Source of the DNA: SCGC-AAA076-P13 sp963926355
GTDB lineage: Bacteria; Pseudomonadota; Gammaproteobacteria; Magnimaribacterales; D2472
DNA length: 19,826 nucleotides
Direction: 5' to 3'
NCBI GenBank assembly: GCA_963926355.1
Contig: CAWUWW010000027.1
Location: 1-19,826 of the forward strand
Shown: positions 8,505 to 16,312 of the stretch, in pieces
Layout: each line of letters starts with the position of its first letter
How positions within the stretch are numbered: position 1 is the first letter of the stretch
Notes under the pieces: generated by a model
The model's database searches: none
The model's input: only the letters and a program-made list of their open reading frames with translations
Told to the model about the DNA's origin: nothing
Position numbers and translations under genes: made by a program

Positions 8505-8533
8505 ATCATAATCGTAAGATATAAAAGAGTCTA
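8505..8533 (-). promoter_or_regulatory. Candidate promoter for the M16 protease
   Basis: On the minus strand, TAGACT (8528-8533) and TATGAT (8505-8510) are separated by 17 bases. The pair is about 60 bases upstream of the protease ATG, in the gap after the alkyl-sulfatase-like gene. The -10 match is five of six and the -35 four of six. It would allow the protease to be expressed separately. Confidence 0.33.
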
Positions 8534-8544
8534 TCAGTCTAAGA

Positions 8545-9873
8545 TTAATCTTTAATATGTAATATTAACTTCTGCTCAGTCTGTTTAATTGCATAATTAA
8601 GCCAGCCAGATTCATTAAGATTGCCTGAATCTTTGCGCATAATTGTTAATATCTTTAACTTCATTTGTATAACTAGTATATTATCTGGCTCTGCTTCTAT
8701 AGCAGCTTCAATTAATAAAAGTGCTTTAACAGAATCACCATTATTTAAATATTGCTCAGATAAGTTAATTACTTTCTCCACACCGTCTGCTAGTTTAATT
8801 AAATCTGGGTAGATCGATTTAGGTGATTGAGCATACATACTCACAGTCTCGCCATCAAACCAACCCATATAACCTTCATAAATTCCACGCACAGACCATG
8901 ACACCCAACCATAAGCTTCTCCAACATCTAGGTTTTTGGGCAATTTAATCTCACGCATTAAACTATAGACATCTCGACCTTCATTCATGCCATTCACAGT
9001 CTCATCATGAACATATTGAATAGCATCACGATACCTAATCATCTCTCTGTTGATATTATCATTACCAAAAATAGGCTCACCATGACTGGGTAATAATATT
9101 TCAGGACTAAGCGCCAATACTCTATTAATAGAGTCTACATAATCAAGCGCCCATCTAGGCTTAGTTCCCCTTAAGGTATAGATATTAGGAAATGATTGAT
9201 AGAAGAGGTCGCCAACAAATGCTGCTTTATGTTCTGGCATCCAGACGGTTAGAGCGTCATAAGTTTCTGCTGGGGTGTGAAGAATCTCAAACTTCTCTTG
9301 TCCTAGGGTGAAATTTAGGTCCTTATCAAAAAGAGTATTAGGCAGCATATTAACACCGGAACTTTCGCTGCTTATAGATGAAGATGGGGCAGTTAGATCG
9401 AATCCAAACTGGGCTCCATTTCTTTGAATAAAAAGCTCACCAAGTCGTTTTTGATAGCGAAGAAATTCAATCATATTTTCTTGTGCAATAACTTTAGTTT
9501 CAGGCTCACGCCATAATGCAACACCACCAGTATGATCTCCATGGCCATGAGTAATAATAATTGAGTGGATAGGAGCATCATTCACAGCCCTTAGAAGGCT
9601 TTTATGTTTAGGCGCCATTCCCGGTAAAGAAGTGTCAATTATTACATTTCCCTCATCAGTTACTACCATGAACGTATTGCCAAATCCTGTAGCTTTATAA
9701 ATAACTGAATTAATTTTTTGTGCCTCAAGTTGAGTACTGCCTTGTTGTAAATGCATGCTTGGATCAGCCTTGCCTAATTTGAGGGCTTCTGGATTGTATC
9801 CATCTTCGGCATTTAGAGAGGGTAGATTAGATAGCGCCATAACAGCGCTCATTATTATCAATATATTTTTCAT
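8545..9873 (-). CDS. Alkyl-sulfatase-type metallo-beta-lactamase-fold hydrolase, short form
   Basis: A 442-residue exported protein with a signal peptide (MKNILIIMSAVMALSNLPSLNA). The metal-binding motif of the metallo-beta-lactamase fold is complete: H109-x-H111-x-D113-H114 (THGHGDHTGG), D222 in FVGDLFYQSFPNIYTLRG and H264 in LPSHGEPI. The PAETYDALTVW segment with E203 and the YTLRG segment are features of the SdsA1/BDS1 alkyl sulfatases, which release alcohol from alkyl sulfate esters. The C-terminal part (about 275-440) is helical and TPR-like, matching the dimerisation domain. Characterised enzymes are about 650 residues and end in an SCP2-like domain that binds the hydrophobic substrate; that domain is absent here. 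Substrate is therefore uncertain, and sulfate ester hydrolysis is inference. Confidence 0.85.
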   Translation of the reverse strand: MKNILIIMSAVMALSNLPSLNAEDGYNPEALKLGKADPSMHLQQGSTQLEAQKINSVIYKATGFGNTFMVVTDEGNVIIDTSLPGMAPKHKSLLRAVNDAPIHSIIITHGHGDHTGGVALWREPETKVIAQENMIEFLRYQKRLGELFIQRNGAQFGFDLTAPSSSISSESSGVNMLPNTLFDKDLNFTLGQEKFEILHTPAETYDALTVWMPEHKAAFVGDLFYQSFPNIYTLRGTKPRWALDYVDSINRVLALSPEILLPSHGEPIFGNDNINREMIRYRDAIQYVHDETVNGMNEGRDVYSLMREIKLPKNLDVGEAYGWVSWSVRGIYEGYMGWFDGETVSMYAQSPKSIYPDLIKLADGVEKVINLSEQYLNNGDSVKALLLIEAAIEAEPDNILVIQMKLKILTIMRKDSGNLNESGWLNYAIKQTEQKLILHIKD

Positions 9874-9974
9874 TTAGTAAGTCTACTATAATTAATATAT
9901 TCCTTTAAATTGCTTATTTGAATGAAGCTATGAAGCTAAGCAGATTACATCTAATATTTTTAATACCAACTATC

Positions 9975-10003
9975 TTCACTTAGGCTTTATCAGTTACTAT
10001 GAT
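9975..10003 (+). promoter_or_regulatory. Candidate promoter for the 10056-10703 gene
   Basis: TTCACT and TATGAT are spaced by 17 bases and lie about 55 bases before the start codon, in the 182-base gap between two divergent genes. The -10 matches five of six consensus positions. A minus-strand pair (TTCAAA, 17 bases, TATATT) facing the alkyl-sulfatase-like gene is also possible in this gap. Confidence 0.35.
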
Positions 10004-10055
10004 TTAAATATTTAGATGACGAAGGACCGCATTAATTTAATTCAGGATATATTAA

Positions 10056-10703
10056 ATGGAATTTTTAACAAAAACAGATGACCAGACTGTAAATGAATAC
10101 ATATACGAATTACAGGATGATTGCTTTAGACTTCATATGTTTTCAAAAGAGCTTGTATTAGAGGTATTTACTGATAAACAAAGGGAAGGTCTTTTTGAAT
10201 TCTTAATGGATTTTTCAGAAGAACCTCAATATCAAATTCTCAGATTGCTTGGGTTCTATCACGAGGTCAATCCACAAAGGCAAGAGGCTGTTTTGTTGAA
10301 GATATTCGCCCTTATTGATGAAGCCAAGAATTATTCTCAACGTATTCTAACTCAATCTCCTGAAGATAGAAGAATAAGAGCTTCTGCTGAATGGATGTAT
10401 TTAGAGGGTGATTCAGTCAGTGACATAGTTGATGAAATGATTAACACAGGGTTGCTCGATGAATACAGCAACAATAATGATAAAGATTCTTTGAAAGATG
10501 AGCATATAAAAAGAATTCAAGAGTATATTAAAGCGTTTCCAAGTTTTGATAAGCTTGATGAAATTACTAAGGAATCAGAAGGGTTTGAGCATAACTTTCT
10601 AGATCCTGAAAAAGTAAAACATTTAGATTCAAATCTAGATAACATGGATACCCAGATTAGATCAATGTTAGTAAAGCATTCAAGTGACTCAGGAAAAAGT
10701 TAA
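10056..10703 (+). CDS. Acidic helical protein, unknown function
   Basis: A 215-residue soluble, acidic and mostly helical protein without a signal peptide or membrane helix. Residues 1-110 contain amphipathic helices with regular Leu/Phe spacing (for example EGLFEFLMDFSEEPQYQILRLLGF), suggesting a compact helical domain. The end (about 145-215) is highly charged and probably flexible. I do not recognise a family or catalytic motif. A Shine-Dalgarno site, AGGA, lies eight to nine bases before the ATG, and a plausible promoter precedes it. The pyrophosphatase gene is 176 bases downstream and has its own likely promoter, so this gene may be monocistronic. Coding status is clear from length, codon pattern and ribosome binding site; the function is unknown. 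Confidence 0.72.
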   Translation: MEFLTKTDDQTVNEYIYELQDDCFRLHMFSKELVLEVFTDKQREGLFEFLMDFSEEPQYQILRLLGFYHEVNPQRQEAVLLKIFALIDEAKNYSQRILTQSPEDRRIRASAEWMYLEGDSVSDIVDEMINTGLLDEYSNNNDKDSLKDEHIKRIQEYIKAFPSFDKLDEITKESEGFEHNFLDPEKVKHLDSNLDNMDTQIRSMLVKHSSDSGKS

Positions 10704-10771
10704 AAAATATAAGCTTTTTTTAGCTCCTACAAATGACTATAGAATAAGAGTCTTATAAGATCAGGCAACTA

Positions 10772-10799
10772 TTGAAATACAAATAGAACTATATACAAT
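10772..10799 (+). promoter_or_regulatory. Candidate sigma-70 promoter for ppa
   Basis: TTGAAA (five of six) and TACAAT (five of six) are separated by 16 bases. Transcription would start near 10806, giving a 5' leader of about 75 bases before the pyrophosphatase ATG. This is the best promoter-like pair I see in the window. Confidence 0.45.
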
Positions 10800-10879
10800 G
10801 GCTTCAAATTCAGGGAAAACTCTACAGCCTGATACAAATTTACGGCTTTACATACAAATCATTCACTTAGGTAAATACT

Positions 10880-11398
10880 ATGGATATACAAAAAATTCCT
10901 GCTGGCATTAATTTTCCAGAAGATATTAACGTAATTATTGAGGTCGCTGTTGGCAGCGAACCTATCAAATATGAATTAGATAAAGAGTCCGGAGCTTTGT
11001 TTGTTGATCGTTATTTGTTCACTCCTATGACCTATCCTTGTAACTATGGGTTTGTTCCTCATACCTTAGCTGATGATGGAGATGCTATGGACGTTTTGGT
11101 TGCTACCACTAGGCCGATTATCCCTGGAGCTGTTATTAATTGCCGCCCTATAGGTGTTCTTATAATGACGGACGAAGCTGGCCAAGATGAAAAAATTATT
11201 GCTGTACCATCAACAAAGCAAAGTGAGCGATATAAAGACGTATCAAGTTATACCGATTTACCAGAGATTACTTTAAAGCAGATAGAACATTTTTTTGAAC
11301 ATTACAAAGACCTTGAGCCTGGTAAGTGGGTAAAAATTGATTCTTGGAAAGATGCTGAAGAGGCTAAGGCGTTATTGAAAAAAACTTTTTTGACTTAA
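10880..11398 (+). CDS. ppa: Inorganic pyrophosphatase, family I
   Basis: Cytoplasmic enzyme that hydrolyses pyrophosphate to two phosphates, pulling biosynthetic reactions forward. The 172-residue length and sequence are close to the Escherichia coli hexameric enzyme. The metal-binding signature is D66-G-D68-A-M-D71 (DDGDAMDVLV), with further aspartates D98 and D103 in MTDEAGQDEK. These match E. coli D65, D67, D70, D97 and D102 with an offset of one. The substrate loop YPCNYGFVPHT and the C-terminal HFFEHYKDLEPGKWVK block are also typical. An AGG-containing ribosome binding site lies eight bases before the ATG. It converges with rluE, with only 21 bases between the two stop codons. Confidence 0.97.
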   Translation: MDIQKIPAGINFPEDINVIIEVAVGSEPIKYELDKESGALFVDRYLFTPMTYPCNYGFVPHTLADDGDAMDVLVATTRPIIPGAVINCRPIGVLIMTDEAGQDEKIIAVPSTKQSERYKDVSSYTDLPEITLKQIEHFFEHYKDLEPGKWVKIDSWKDAEEAKALLKKTFLT

Positions 11399-11419
11399 GA
11401 AGTTTACCTATTTAAAACT

Positions 11420-11956
11420 TTATACAACCAGATTAAATTGACCTGGCTTAAGATCTATTAAAGTCCACTCACCAATAGCAACACGCACTAACCTGAGAGT
11501 CGGCAATTTAACGGCTGCTGTCATTCGTCTTACTTGACGATTCCTGCCTTCATCAATAACAAGCTCTATCCAACTATCTGGGATATTTTTTCTCACTCTA
11601 ATGGGTGGACTACGCTCCCAAAGATCAGGTTCAGAAATAATCCTACAAGATACAGCACTTGCCATGCCATCTTTCAATTTCACGCCTTTAACAAGCGCAT
11701 CACAATCTTTTTGAGTTGGAATACCTTCAACTTGAGCCCAATATGTCTTGGGTAATTTGTACCTAGGATCACTTATTTTAGCTTGAAGCTTGCCATCATC
11801 AGTCAAGATCATAAGACCTTCGGAGTCAAAATCTAGACGTCCAGCAGGGTATACTTCCTTTACAGTAATATAATCAGAAAGTGTCTTGCGGTCTCCATCA
11901 CTGGAGAATTGGCATAGAACTTGAAAAGGCTTATTAAAAATAATCAATTTACTCAT
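11420..11956 (-). CDS. rluE: 23S rRNA pseudouridine synthase RluE
   Basis: A 178-residue RsuA/RluB/E/F-type pseudouridine synthase lacking an N-terminal S4 domain, as is usual for RluE. It starts directly with the KPFQVLCQF strand, which is close to the E. coli RluE start. The catalytic motif is G39-R40-L41-D42 in YPAGRLDFDSEGL; D42 is the nucleophilic aspartate. The C-terminal block DEGRNRQVRRMTAAVKLPTLRLVRVAIG is the conserved RNA-binding and fold signature. E. coli RluE modifies U2457 of 23S rRNA, and the same site is the natural prediction. AGGA lies four to five bases upstream of the ATG. A 20-base palindrome sits in the intergenic region about 65 bases upstream, between this gene and the divergent unknown gene at 12124. 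Confidence 0.93.
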   Translation of the reverse strand: MSKLIIFNKPFQVLCQFSSDGDRKTLSDYITVKEVYPAGRLDFDSEGLMILTDDGKLQAKISDPRYKLPKTYWAQVEGIPTQKDCDALVKGVKLKDGMASAVSCRIISEPDLWERSPPIRVRKNIPDSWIELVIDEGRNRQVRRMTAAVKLPTLRLVRVAIGEWTLIDLKPGQFNLVV

Positions 11957-12020
11957 GATTTCCTATTAAGAATAAGTTTAATTAAGTCTATTGTAACCTT
12001 TGCATTGCTTGCATGCTGAC

Positions 12021-12040
12021 GGCATATATCAATATATGCC
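12021..12040. promoter_or_regulatory. Perfect palindrome, possible operator
   Basis: GGCATATAT and ATATATGCC form a perfect nine-base inverted repeat around a CA centre. It lies in the 167-base gap between divergent rluE and the gene at 12124. An outer pair, TTTGCA at 11999-12004 and TGCAAA at 12045-12050, roughly flanks it. This could be a dimeric repressor site or a hairpin. Confidence 0.4.
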
Positions 12041-12123
12041 ATCCTGCAAACATGAAATTAGCTTAACTCGGATATCTCAAAGGGTTTACACTAGCCAAAT
12101 ATAAAAAATATAGGCAATGATCA

Positions 12124-12630
12124 ATGGCTGAGCTAATTACATTAATAGAAAAAAATATTCCGAAATTTAAAGAAAAATCTGAATTTGATTCTATTCCCGA
12201 ATACATAAATCACATATCTGAGACAATAGAGCGATCATTGGAGCGAACTAAATCAATTAATATTGACGACGGTTATGGAAAAGAGCCAATGGATGGAATA
12301 ACTATATTTGAGCATCAGGGAGTTAGTCCGGTTTATAAGATTAGAAATTTGTTAGCATATAAGCCTTTAAGTCTGGATGATATAAAAGAGATAATGCAGC
12401 AAGCCTCAAATATCAAGGCAATTCAAAATAGTTTATGTAAAAGAGGAACAACAGCGGAAAAGATGAACCTCTACCTATGTTGGTCTTTATATGAAAAGGG
12501 TATTTCCATTAGCGAAATATATGATATTTCTAATAAAAACTGTGACTGGAATAGCAGTTCAAAAGATAACGTTATTAACAAAATTAAAAAATGGGCCAAT
12601 AAGTTTAGATGGCAGAGAAATATTTCCTAA
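12124..12630 (+). CDS. Soluble protein of unknown function
   Basis: A 168-residue soluble protein, rich in Ile, Lys and Asn, with no signal peptide or membrane helix. The N-terminal half contains a helical stretch (ELITLIEKNIPKFKEK, then SIPEYINHISETIERSLER). The C-terminal half has LYLCWSLYEKGISISEIYDISNKN followed by a basic amphipathic end, KDNVINKIKKWANKFRWQRN. The YEKGISISEIYDIS segment resembles a helix-turn-helix recognition unit, so DNA binding is conceivable but not shown. I do not recognise the family. The gene is divergent from rluE across the 12021-12040 palindrome, which could be its control site, and converges with a MAPEG gene 18 bases away. Confidence 0.62.
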   Translation: MAELITLIEKNIPKFKEKSEFDSIPEYINHISETIERSLERTKSINIDDGYGKEPMDGITIFEHQGVSPVYKIRNLLAYKPLSLDDIKEIMQQASNIKAIQNSLCKRGTTAEKMNLYLCWSLYEKGISISEIYDISNKNCDWNSSSKDNVINKIKKWANKFRWQRNIS

Positions 12631-12648
12631 TTCAGACTTTCGCCTTAT

Positions 12649-13011
12649 TTATGTAAGGTTAATGCCCATCGTTACAAGACACACAATTGATACAACCCAG
12701 ACAAGACTTCTTACTGTTTGAGCTTCATAACCTCTTTCGTTAGCTGGCTTGGTTCCAATTCCAGAAACATACAAAAGAACATAAACAAGTCTCAAGATTA
12801 ACCAGATAAGCCCGATCATCACGTTGGCATCAACTTCTAAGTAAATAGATAAAATTGCAAGTACAAAAAATACCGGGAGTGACTCTGCAAAATTATGAGC
12901 TGCTTTCTTTGCTCTTTCAGAAACGTCTTCACCAAATTTAGATCTTAAAGAGTTGGGTAATATGAGGTGAATTAAGCTCAAGAGTGATGCATGTAGAATT
13001 ATATTGATCAT
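12649..13011 (-). CDS. MAPEG-family membrane protein (second copy)
   Basis: A 120-residue inner-membrane protein with four predicted helices (about 2-19, 45-62, 66-83, 101-118). The family pattern is clear: SERAKKAAHNFAESLPVF at 31-48, WLILRLVYVLLY at 70-81 and VRSLVW at 100-105. It shares the order of motifs with the 1813-2193 protein but differs in sequence, so it is an old paralogue, not a recent duplicate. A good Shine-Dalgarno site (AAGGAAT) precedes the ATG by about eight bases. It is transcribed toward the unknown gene at 12124 and away from the MEST-like hydrolase gene. Function within MAPEG is unknown. Confidence 0.87.
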   Translation of the reverse strand: MINIILHASLLSLIHLILPNSLRSKFGEDVSERAKKAAHNFAESLPVFFVLAILSIYLEVDANVMIGLIWLILRLVYVLLYVSGIGTKPANERGYEAQTVRSLVWVVSIVCLVTMGINLT

Positions 13012-13180
13012 TTTTATATTCCTTTATTTATAGTGTTAGCTATTCTGCCACAATCTTTTATATAAAGCTGTTCAGTTATAAGTTAATCCTAACGATCATC
13101 GACTGACCTTAATAAAACATTATGTTAATATTCTTAAGATTATTTAAGAGTGCGCTAAATATATACAAATAATTAATAAT

Positions 13181-14308
13181 ATGAAAAAAATAAAATTTAT
13201 AAGAAATAAAAAAGTTAAAGCCATAGGCGTAATAATAATTATAGTTTTTTTTATGTTTATACTTTTCTTATCAAGCAACCCCCTAGACACATCTACCAAT
13301 ACTAAAGAATTCTTTAAAAAAAATCCTCAAACTGGATCTGAAGCAGAGTCGTGGAGTAGTGGGGGTTCATTTTTTAATTGGCAATCTAACAATACCAAGG
13401 CCCTTGAGCTAAATATTTTTTACCGTACATTTGGAGATATTGATAATCCTGCTATTGTTATGATTCATGGCTGGCCAACAAGCAGCTATGATTTTAAAGA
13501 ACTCATTGCTGAACTTGAGAATGATTTTTATATAGCTGTTATTGACACCCCAGGGTATGGCTTTTCTGATAAACCCAGAGGTAATTATAAATACTCAATT
13601 CTAGACGACGCTCGTCTTCTAGATTTTTTTATTAAGGATATTTTAAAACTCAGTAGATTTACTCTTTTAACTCATGATAAGGGTGATACAGTCGGTTTCG
13701 CATTTCTTAATTTATATCAACAAGCAATCTCACCTAAGTATCAAATAGATCAACATATTATTATGAATGGGGGGATATATCTTCCTTTAGCTAAATTATC
13801 TGCTGGTCAAAAATACTTTCCTATACCAGTTTTTGGATACTTCATGACAAGAGTTATCTTTACCCCTGATAGATTCACTTCTGAATTAGCTAAAATATAT
13901 TTACCAGAACTAAATAGTGAAGAACAATTAAATATATCTTCTATTTTTCAATACCAGGGCGGTACTACCGTCTTACCAAAAACGCTTAGATATATTCAAG
14001 ATAGAAAAAAATATGAAGAAACTTGGCTGAAAGTTCTTGCTCAAAGTGATATACCTATAACTTTAATATGGGGGAAGTTAGATCCAATTGCTAAAACTGA
14101 GATTGCTGATTTTGTTTGGAATAATTATCTGAGAAATGGAAATGCTGAGGCTTCATACTGGCAGCTACCTTGCTCTTCACATTACCCACAGAATGATCAG
14201 CCAAAAATAATAGCCCAATTAATTCGTCGATCAGCATTAGATAAAAAAACTTTATTTAGCATGGATCAGAACTTAGAGTGTTCCGCTATTCTTGTCGAAG
14301 AAACTTAA
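13181..14308 (+). CDS. Membrane-anchored MEST-like alpha/beta hydrolase
   Basis: A 375-residue alpha/beta hydrolase with an N-terminal membrane anchor (about 13-31) and a periplasm-facing catalytic domain, or possibly the reverse. The oxyanion-hole motif HGWPTSS is at 96-102. The nucleophile elbow THDKGDTVG (164-172) places an aspartate, D166, as nucleophile. The acid is D301 in IWGKLDPIA and the histidine is H334 in SSHYPQNDQP. An aspartate nucleophile is typical of epoxide hydrolases and dehalogenases. The closest resemblance I recognise is to eukaryotic MEST/PEG1 and bacterial relatives: HGWPTSSYDF, GFSDKPRGNYKYSI, IIMNGGIYLP, RYIQDRKKYEETW and SHYPQ all recur there. Substrate is unknown. 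No Shine-Dalgarno site is evident. It converges with the cupin gene. Confidence 0.85.
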   Translation: MKKIKFIRNKKVKAIGVIIIIVFFMFILFLSSNPLDTSTNTKEFFKKNPQTGSEAESWSSGGSFFNWQSNNTKALELNIFYRTFGDIDNPAIVMIHGWPTSSYDFKELIAELENDFYIAVIDTPGYGFSDKPRGNYKYSILDDARLLDFFIKDILKLSRFTLLTHDKGDTVGFAFLNLYQQAISPKYQIDQHIIMNGGIYLPLAKLSAGQKYFPIPVFGYFMTRVIFTPDRFTSELAKIYLPELNSEEQLNISSIFQYQGGTTVLPKTLRYIQDRKKYEETWLKVLAQSDIPITLIWGKLDPIAKTEIADFVWNNYLRNGNAEASYWQLPCSSHYPQNDQPKIIAQLIRRSALDKKTLFSMDQNLECSAILVEET

Positions 14309-14374
14309 GCCTTTGACGAGTTATAAATTTTTTTAATATCCCTTAAATAGATTAAGGTCTAGTTATTCATACTT

Positions 14375-14896
14375 TTAAGTTAAATCACTATCAATTAAAA
14401 CTGCTATTAACAATGCTGGATCTGTCCCATTATTAACCCAGGCGTGATTCGTTCCTCTTTGTACAACTACATCATGAGGCTGAAGTGTTACTTCATCTTC
14501 ATCAAGAATTAGTGTTACATCTCCTTTAAGTAAAATAATATAGTCTATTGTTTTCGTTTTATGCATTGCAGGATGCTTTGAAGTATCTACTCTATGATGA
14601 GCTGCTCCTATTTTTTTAAAAGCATCAGCAGCAATCTCCTGCATGACTTCCATTGGAATGCCTTCTGGAGTTGGATTGATTTGAAAGTACCTAAACTTTG
14701 AACCGTTTTGAGGAGGAGACAAGACAACCTCATCGTCAGCTCTATCAATAATATCTGCGGTGTTGATAGTTTTGCCGTCTGTATTCCAGAGCTCAAATAA
14801 ACCCCCGACATCCTCTCCTATAGTTCTTGCTGGAGGACCATCTAAGATAACTATAGATTTACCATCTTTGTTGTGTCCTGTAACTATTCTTCGCAT
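14375..14896 (-). CDS. Cupin-domain protein
   Basis: A 173-residue protein with a C-terminal cupin barrel (about 95-170). The first cupin motif is H108-PAM-H112-KTKTID-YIILLKG, and the second is PHDVVVQRGTNHAWVNNG with H151, together giving a likely metal site. The N-terminal part (1-70), beginning RRIVTGHNKDGKSIVILDG, is typical of small stand-alone cupins found near regulators or in aromatic/organic-acid catabolism loci; the substrate cannot be told. A strong AGGAG ribosome binding site is eight bases before the ATG. It is divergent, by 89 bases, from a TetR gene that carries an internal stop. That is the usual layout of a repressor and its target, so the cupin may be derepressed here. Confidence 0.85.
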   Translation of the reverse strand: MRRIVTGHNKDGKSIVILDGPPARTIGEDVGGLFELWNTDGKTINTADIIDRADDEVVLSPPQNGSKFRYFQINPTPEGIPMEVMQEIAADAFKKIGAAHHRVDTSKHPAMHKTKTIDYIILLKGDVTLILDEDEVTLQPHDVVVQRGTNHAWVNNGTDPALLIAVLIDSDLT

Positions 14897-14959
14897 TAAT
14901 ATTCTCCTATATTTATATTTAGTATACTTATAATTAAGGCTAATCTATTTTGGTATATT

Positions 14960-14977
14960 CGACAAATTAACGACAAA
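14960..14977 (+). repeat. Direct repeat in the cupin/TetR intergenic region
   Basis: CGACAAA occurs twice with an 11-base period (14960-14966 and 14971-14977), just upstream of the TetR-family start at 14986. The one-turn spacing would suit a protein-binding site. It is short and may be coincidental. Confidence 0.25.
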
Positions 14978-14985
14978 GCTTAACA

Positions 14986-15618
14986 ATGGACTCTATGATT
15001 AAAAAACCTAAATTAAAAAAAACAGCACCAAAGAAAATTAAAGGCCGTGTTAATGTTAAAAAACAACTTATTAACTCAGCCGCCGAACTCCTTGCTGATC
15101 TTGGACCAAATCAGGTGTCAGTAAGAGTTATTGCTGATCATGCGGGCGTCCATCATGCCTAGACTCATCATTACTTTGGCGGCAAGGATGCTCTTTTAAT
15201 GGCACCCTGCAAGCAATTTACTTTTGAGCATAATGAGCAATTATTAAGGCGAGAAATAGAAGCTTTTAATTTAGGCGATATTCCCCAAGGTAATCTTACT
15301 GATAATTATTTTAAAGCTATTATTAGAGCTGTGCTCGATAATAGAATGGATTTGTGCATGGTTGATCCATCATCAAGCCTTTCTTCATCGCAAAGAACTA
15401 TTGGCACTATGATGAAAGAAAAAAAAGCTAAAAAACCATCAGCTAAAATGAAGGAAGCTATAGCACTTATTATCGTAGTTGAATTTGGGTTAGTGGCAAT
15501 GAGACCATATATAATGAAACTTCTTGATATTTCACCAAAAGGAATGGAAGATTTTATGGATACATGGAAGAGGGCTAGATCATTGGGTGTTGATGATATT
15601 CTTAATAATAAGAAATAA
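14986..15618 (+). pseudogene. TetR-family regulator interrupted by an in-frame amber codon
   Basis: One frame runs from ATG at 14986 to TAA at 15618 (210 codons), but codon 59 (15160-15162) is TAG. Before it lies a basic N-terminus and the first part of a TetR helix-turn-helix (RVNVKKQLINSAAELLADLG ... VRVIADHAGVHHA). After it the recognition helix resumes at once with THHYFGGKDALLMA, then a normal ligand-binding domain. The stop therefore replaces one residue at the HTH centre. Family members often have Gln or Leu there, and CAG to TAG is a single transition. The rest of the frame is intact, so the change is recent, a sequencing error, or suppressed. TAG terminates other genes nearby (2671, 3331), so general recoding is unlikely. 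A fragment from ATG 15199 would lack the DNA-binding domain. Confidence 0.85.
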
Positions 15619-15630
15619 ATATTAAAAATA

Positions 15631-16200
15631 ATGAAAAAAACTTTTATTCAAGCAGATGAGCTGCTCAGAGATTCTTTTAAATTAGCCTGGCAGGTTTTTG
15701 AAAGTGGATACAAGCCCGACTATATTGTTGGAGTTTGGCGTGGCGGAGCTCCCATTGGAATCGCAGTTCAGGAATTTTTAGATTTTTTAGGCATTGATTC
15801 TGATCATATTGCTATCAGAACATCTTCATATTCTGGTATTGAGAAAAGAAATAAAACCGTTCAAGTTCACGGTTTAAGTTACGTAATAAAAAAAGTTGAA
15901 TCAGAAAACTCTCTCTTGATTGTAGACGACGTTTTTGATACAGGACTATCTATAAATCAAATTATTGATGATATAAAAAAAGCATGTAAGAAAAATACCC
16001 CTGAGATAAAAATTGCAACTCCTTACTTCAAACCATCTAAAAATAAAACTGACAGAAGGCCGGATTACTTCATTCATGAAACGGATAAATGGCTGGTTTT
16101 TCCCCATGAATTACATGGATTAAGTATAGATGAGATAAGGGAGAATAAGCCTGAATTAAATGAGCTTATTGAAAAAATAGCTCCAGTTATTAATAAGTAA
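15631..16200 (+). CDS. Purine-type phosphoribosyltransferase
   Basis: A 189-residue cytoplasmic type I phosphoribosyltransferase. The PRPP-binding loop is LLIVDDVFDTG (VDDVFDTG at 98-105), preceded by the PDYIVGVWRGGAPIGIAVQEFL block (29-50), which carries the cis-peptide PPi loop. The 60s segment IRTSSYSGI is the flexible loop. The C-terminal hood has DYFIHETDKWLVFPHELHG, with an aromatic side that stacks on the base in hypoxanthine/xanthine-guanine enzymes. It probably salvages a purine base with PRPP to form a nucleotide, but base specificity is not certain. It lies 12 bases after the broken TetR gene and may be co-transcribed with it. The ATG has no clear Shine-Dalgarno site. Confidence 0.87.
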   Translation: MKKTFIQADELLRDSFKLAWQVFESGYKPDYIVGVWRGGAPIGIAVQEFLDFLGIDSDHIAIRTSSYSGIEKRNKTVQVHGLSYVIKKVESENSLLIVDDVFDTGLSINQIIDDIKKACKKNTPEIKIATPYFKPSKNKTDRRPDYFIHETDKWLVFPHELHGLSIDEIRENKPELNELIEKIAPVINK

Positions 16201-16312
16201 ATTTAAGAACCAACTTCATATCAGTAGTTTAAAAGATAGAGGTAGTTTTTATTTTAGACATATCGATTACCTCATTAGAATTGGGAACTCTTAGAATACT
16301 TAATCCCTTGGT

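Noticed and set aside
10798..10911. 37-codon plus-strand frame starting MASNSGKTLQPDTN
   Set aside because: It begins over the ppa promoter's -10 box, overlaps the ppa start in another frame, and lacks a ribosome binding site.
14341..14357. CCTTAA/TTAAGG hairpin between the hydrolase and cupin genes
   Set aside because: It is a clean six-base stem, but no T-run follows on either strand, so I cannot call it a terminator.
15199..15618. Independent protein starting at ATG 15199
   Set aside because: The frame is continuous with the upstream TetR helix-turn-helix; this is the C-terminal part of one broken gene, and no ribosome binding site precedes it.
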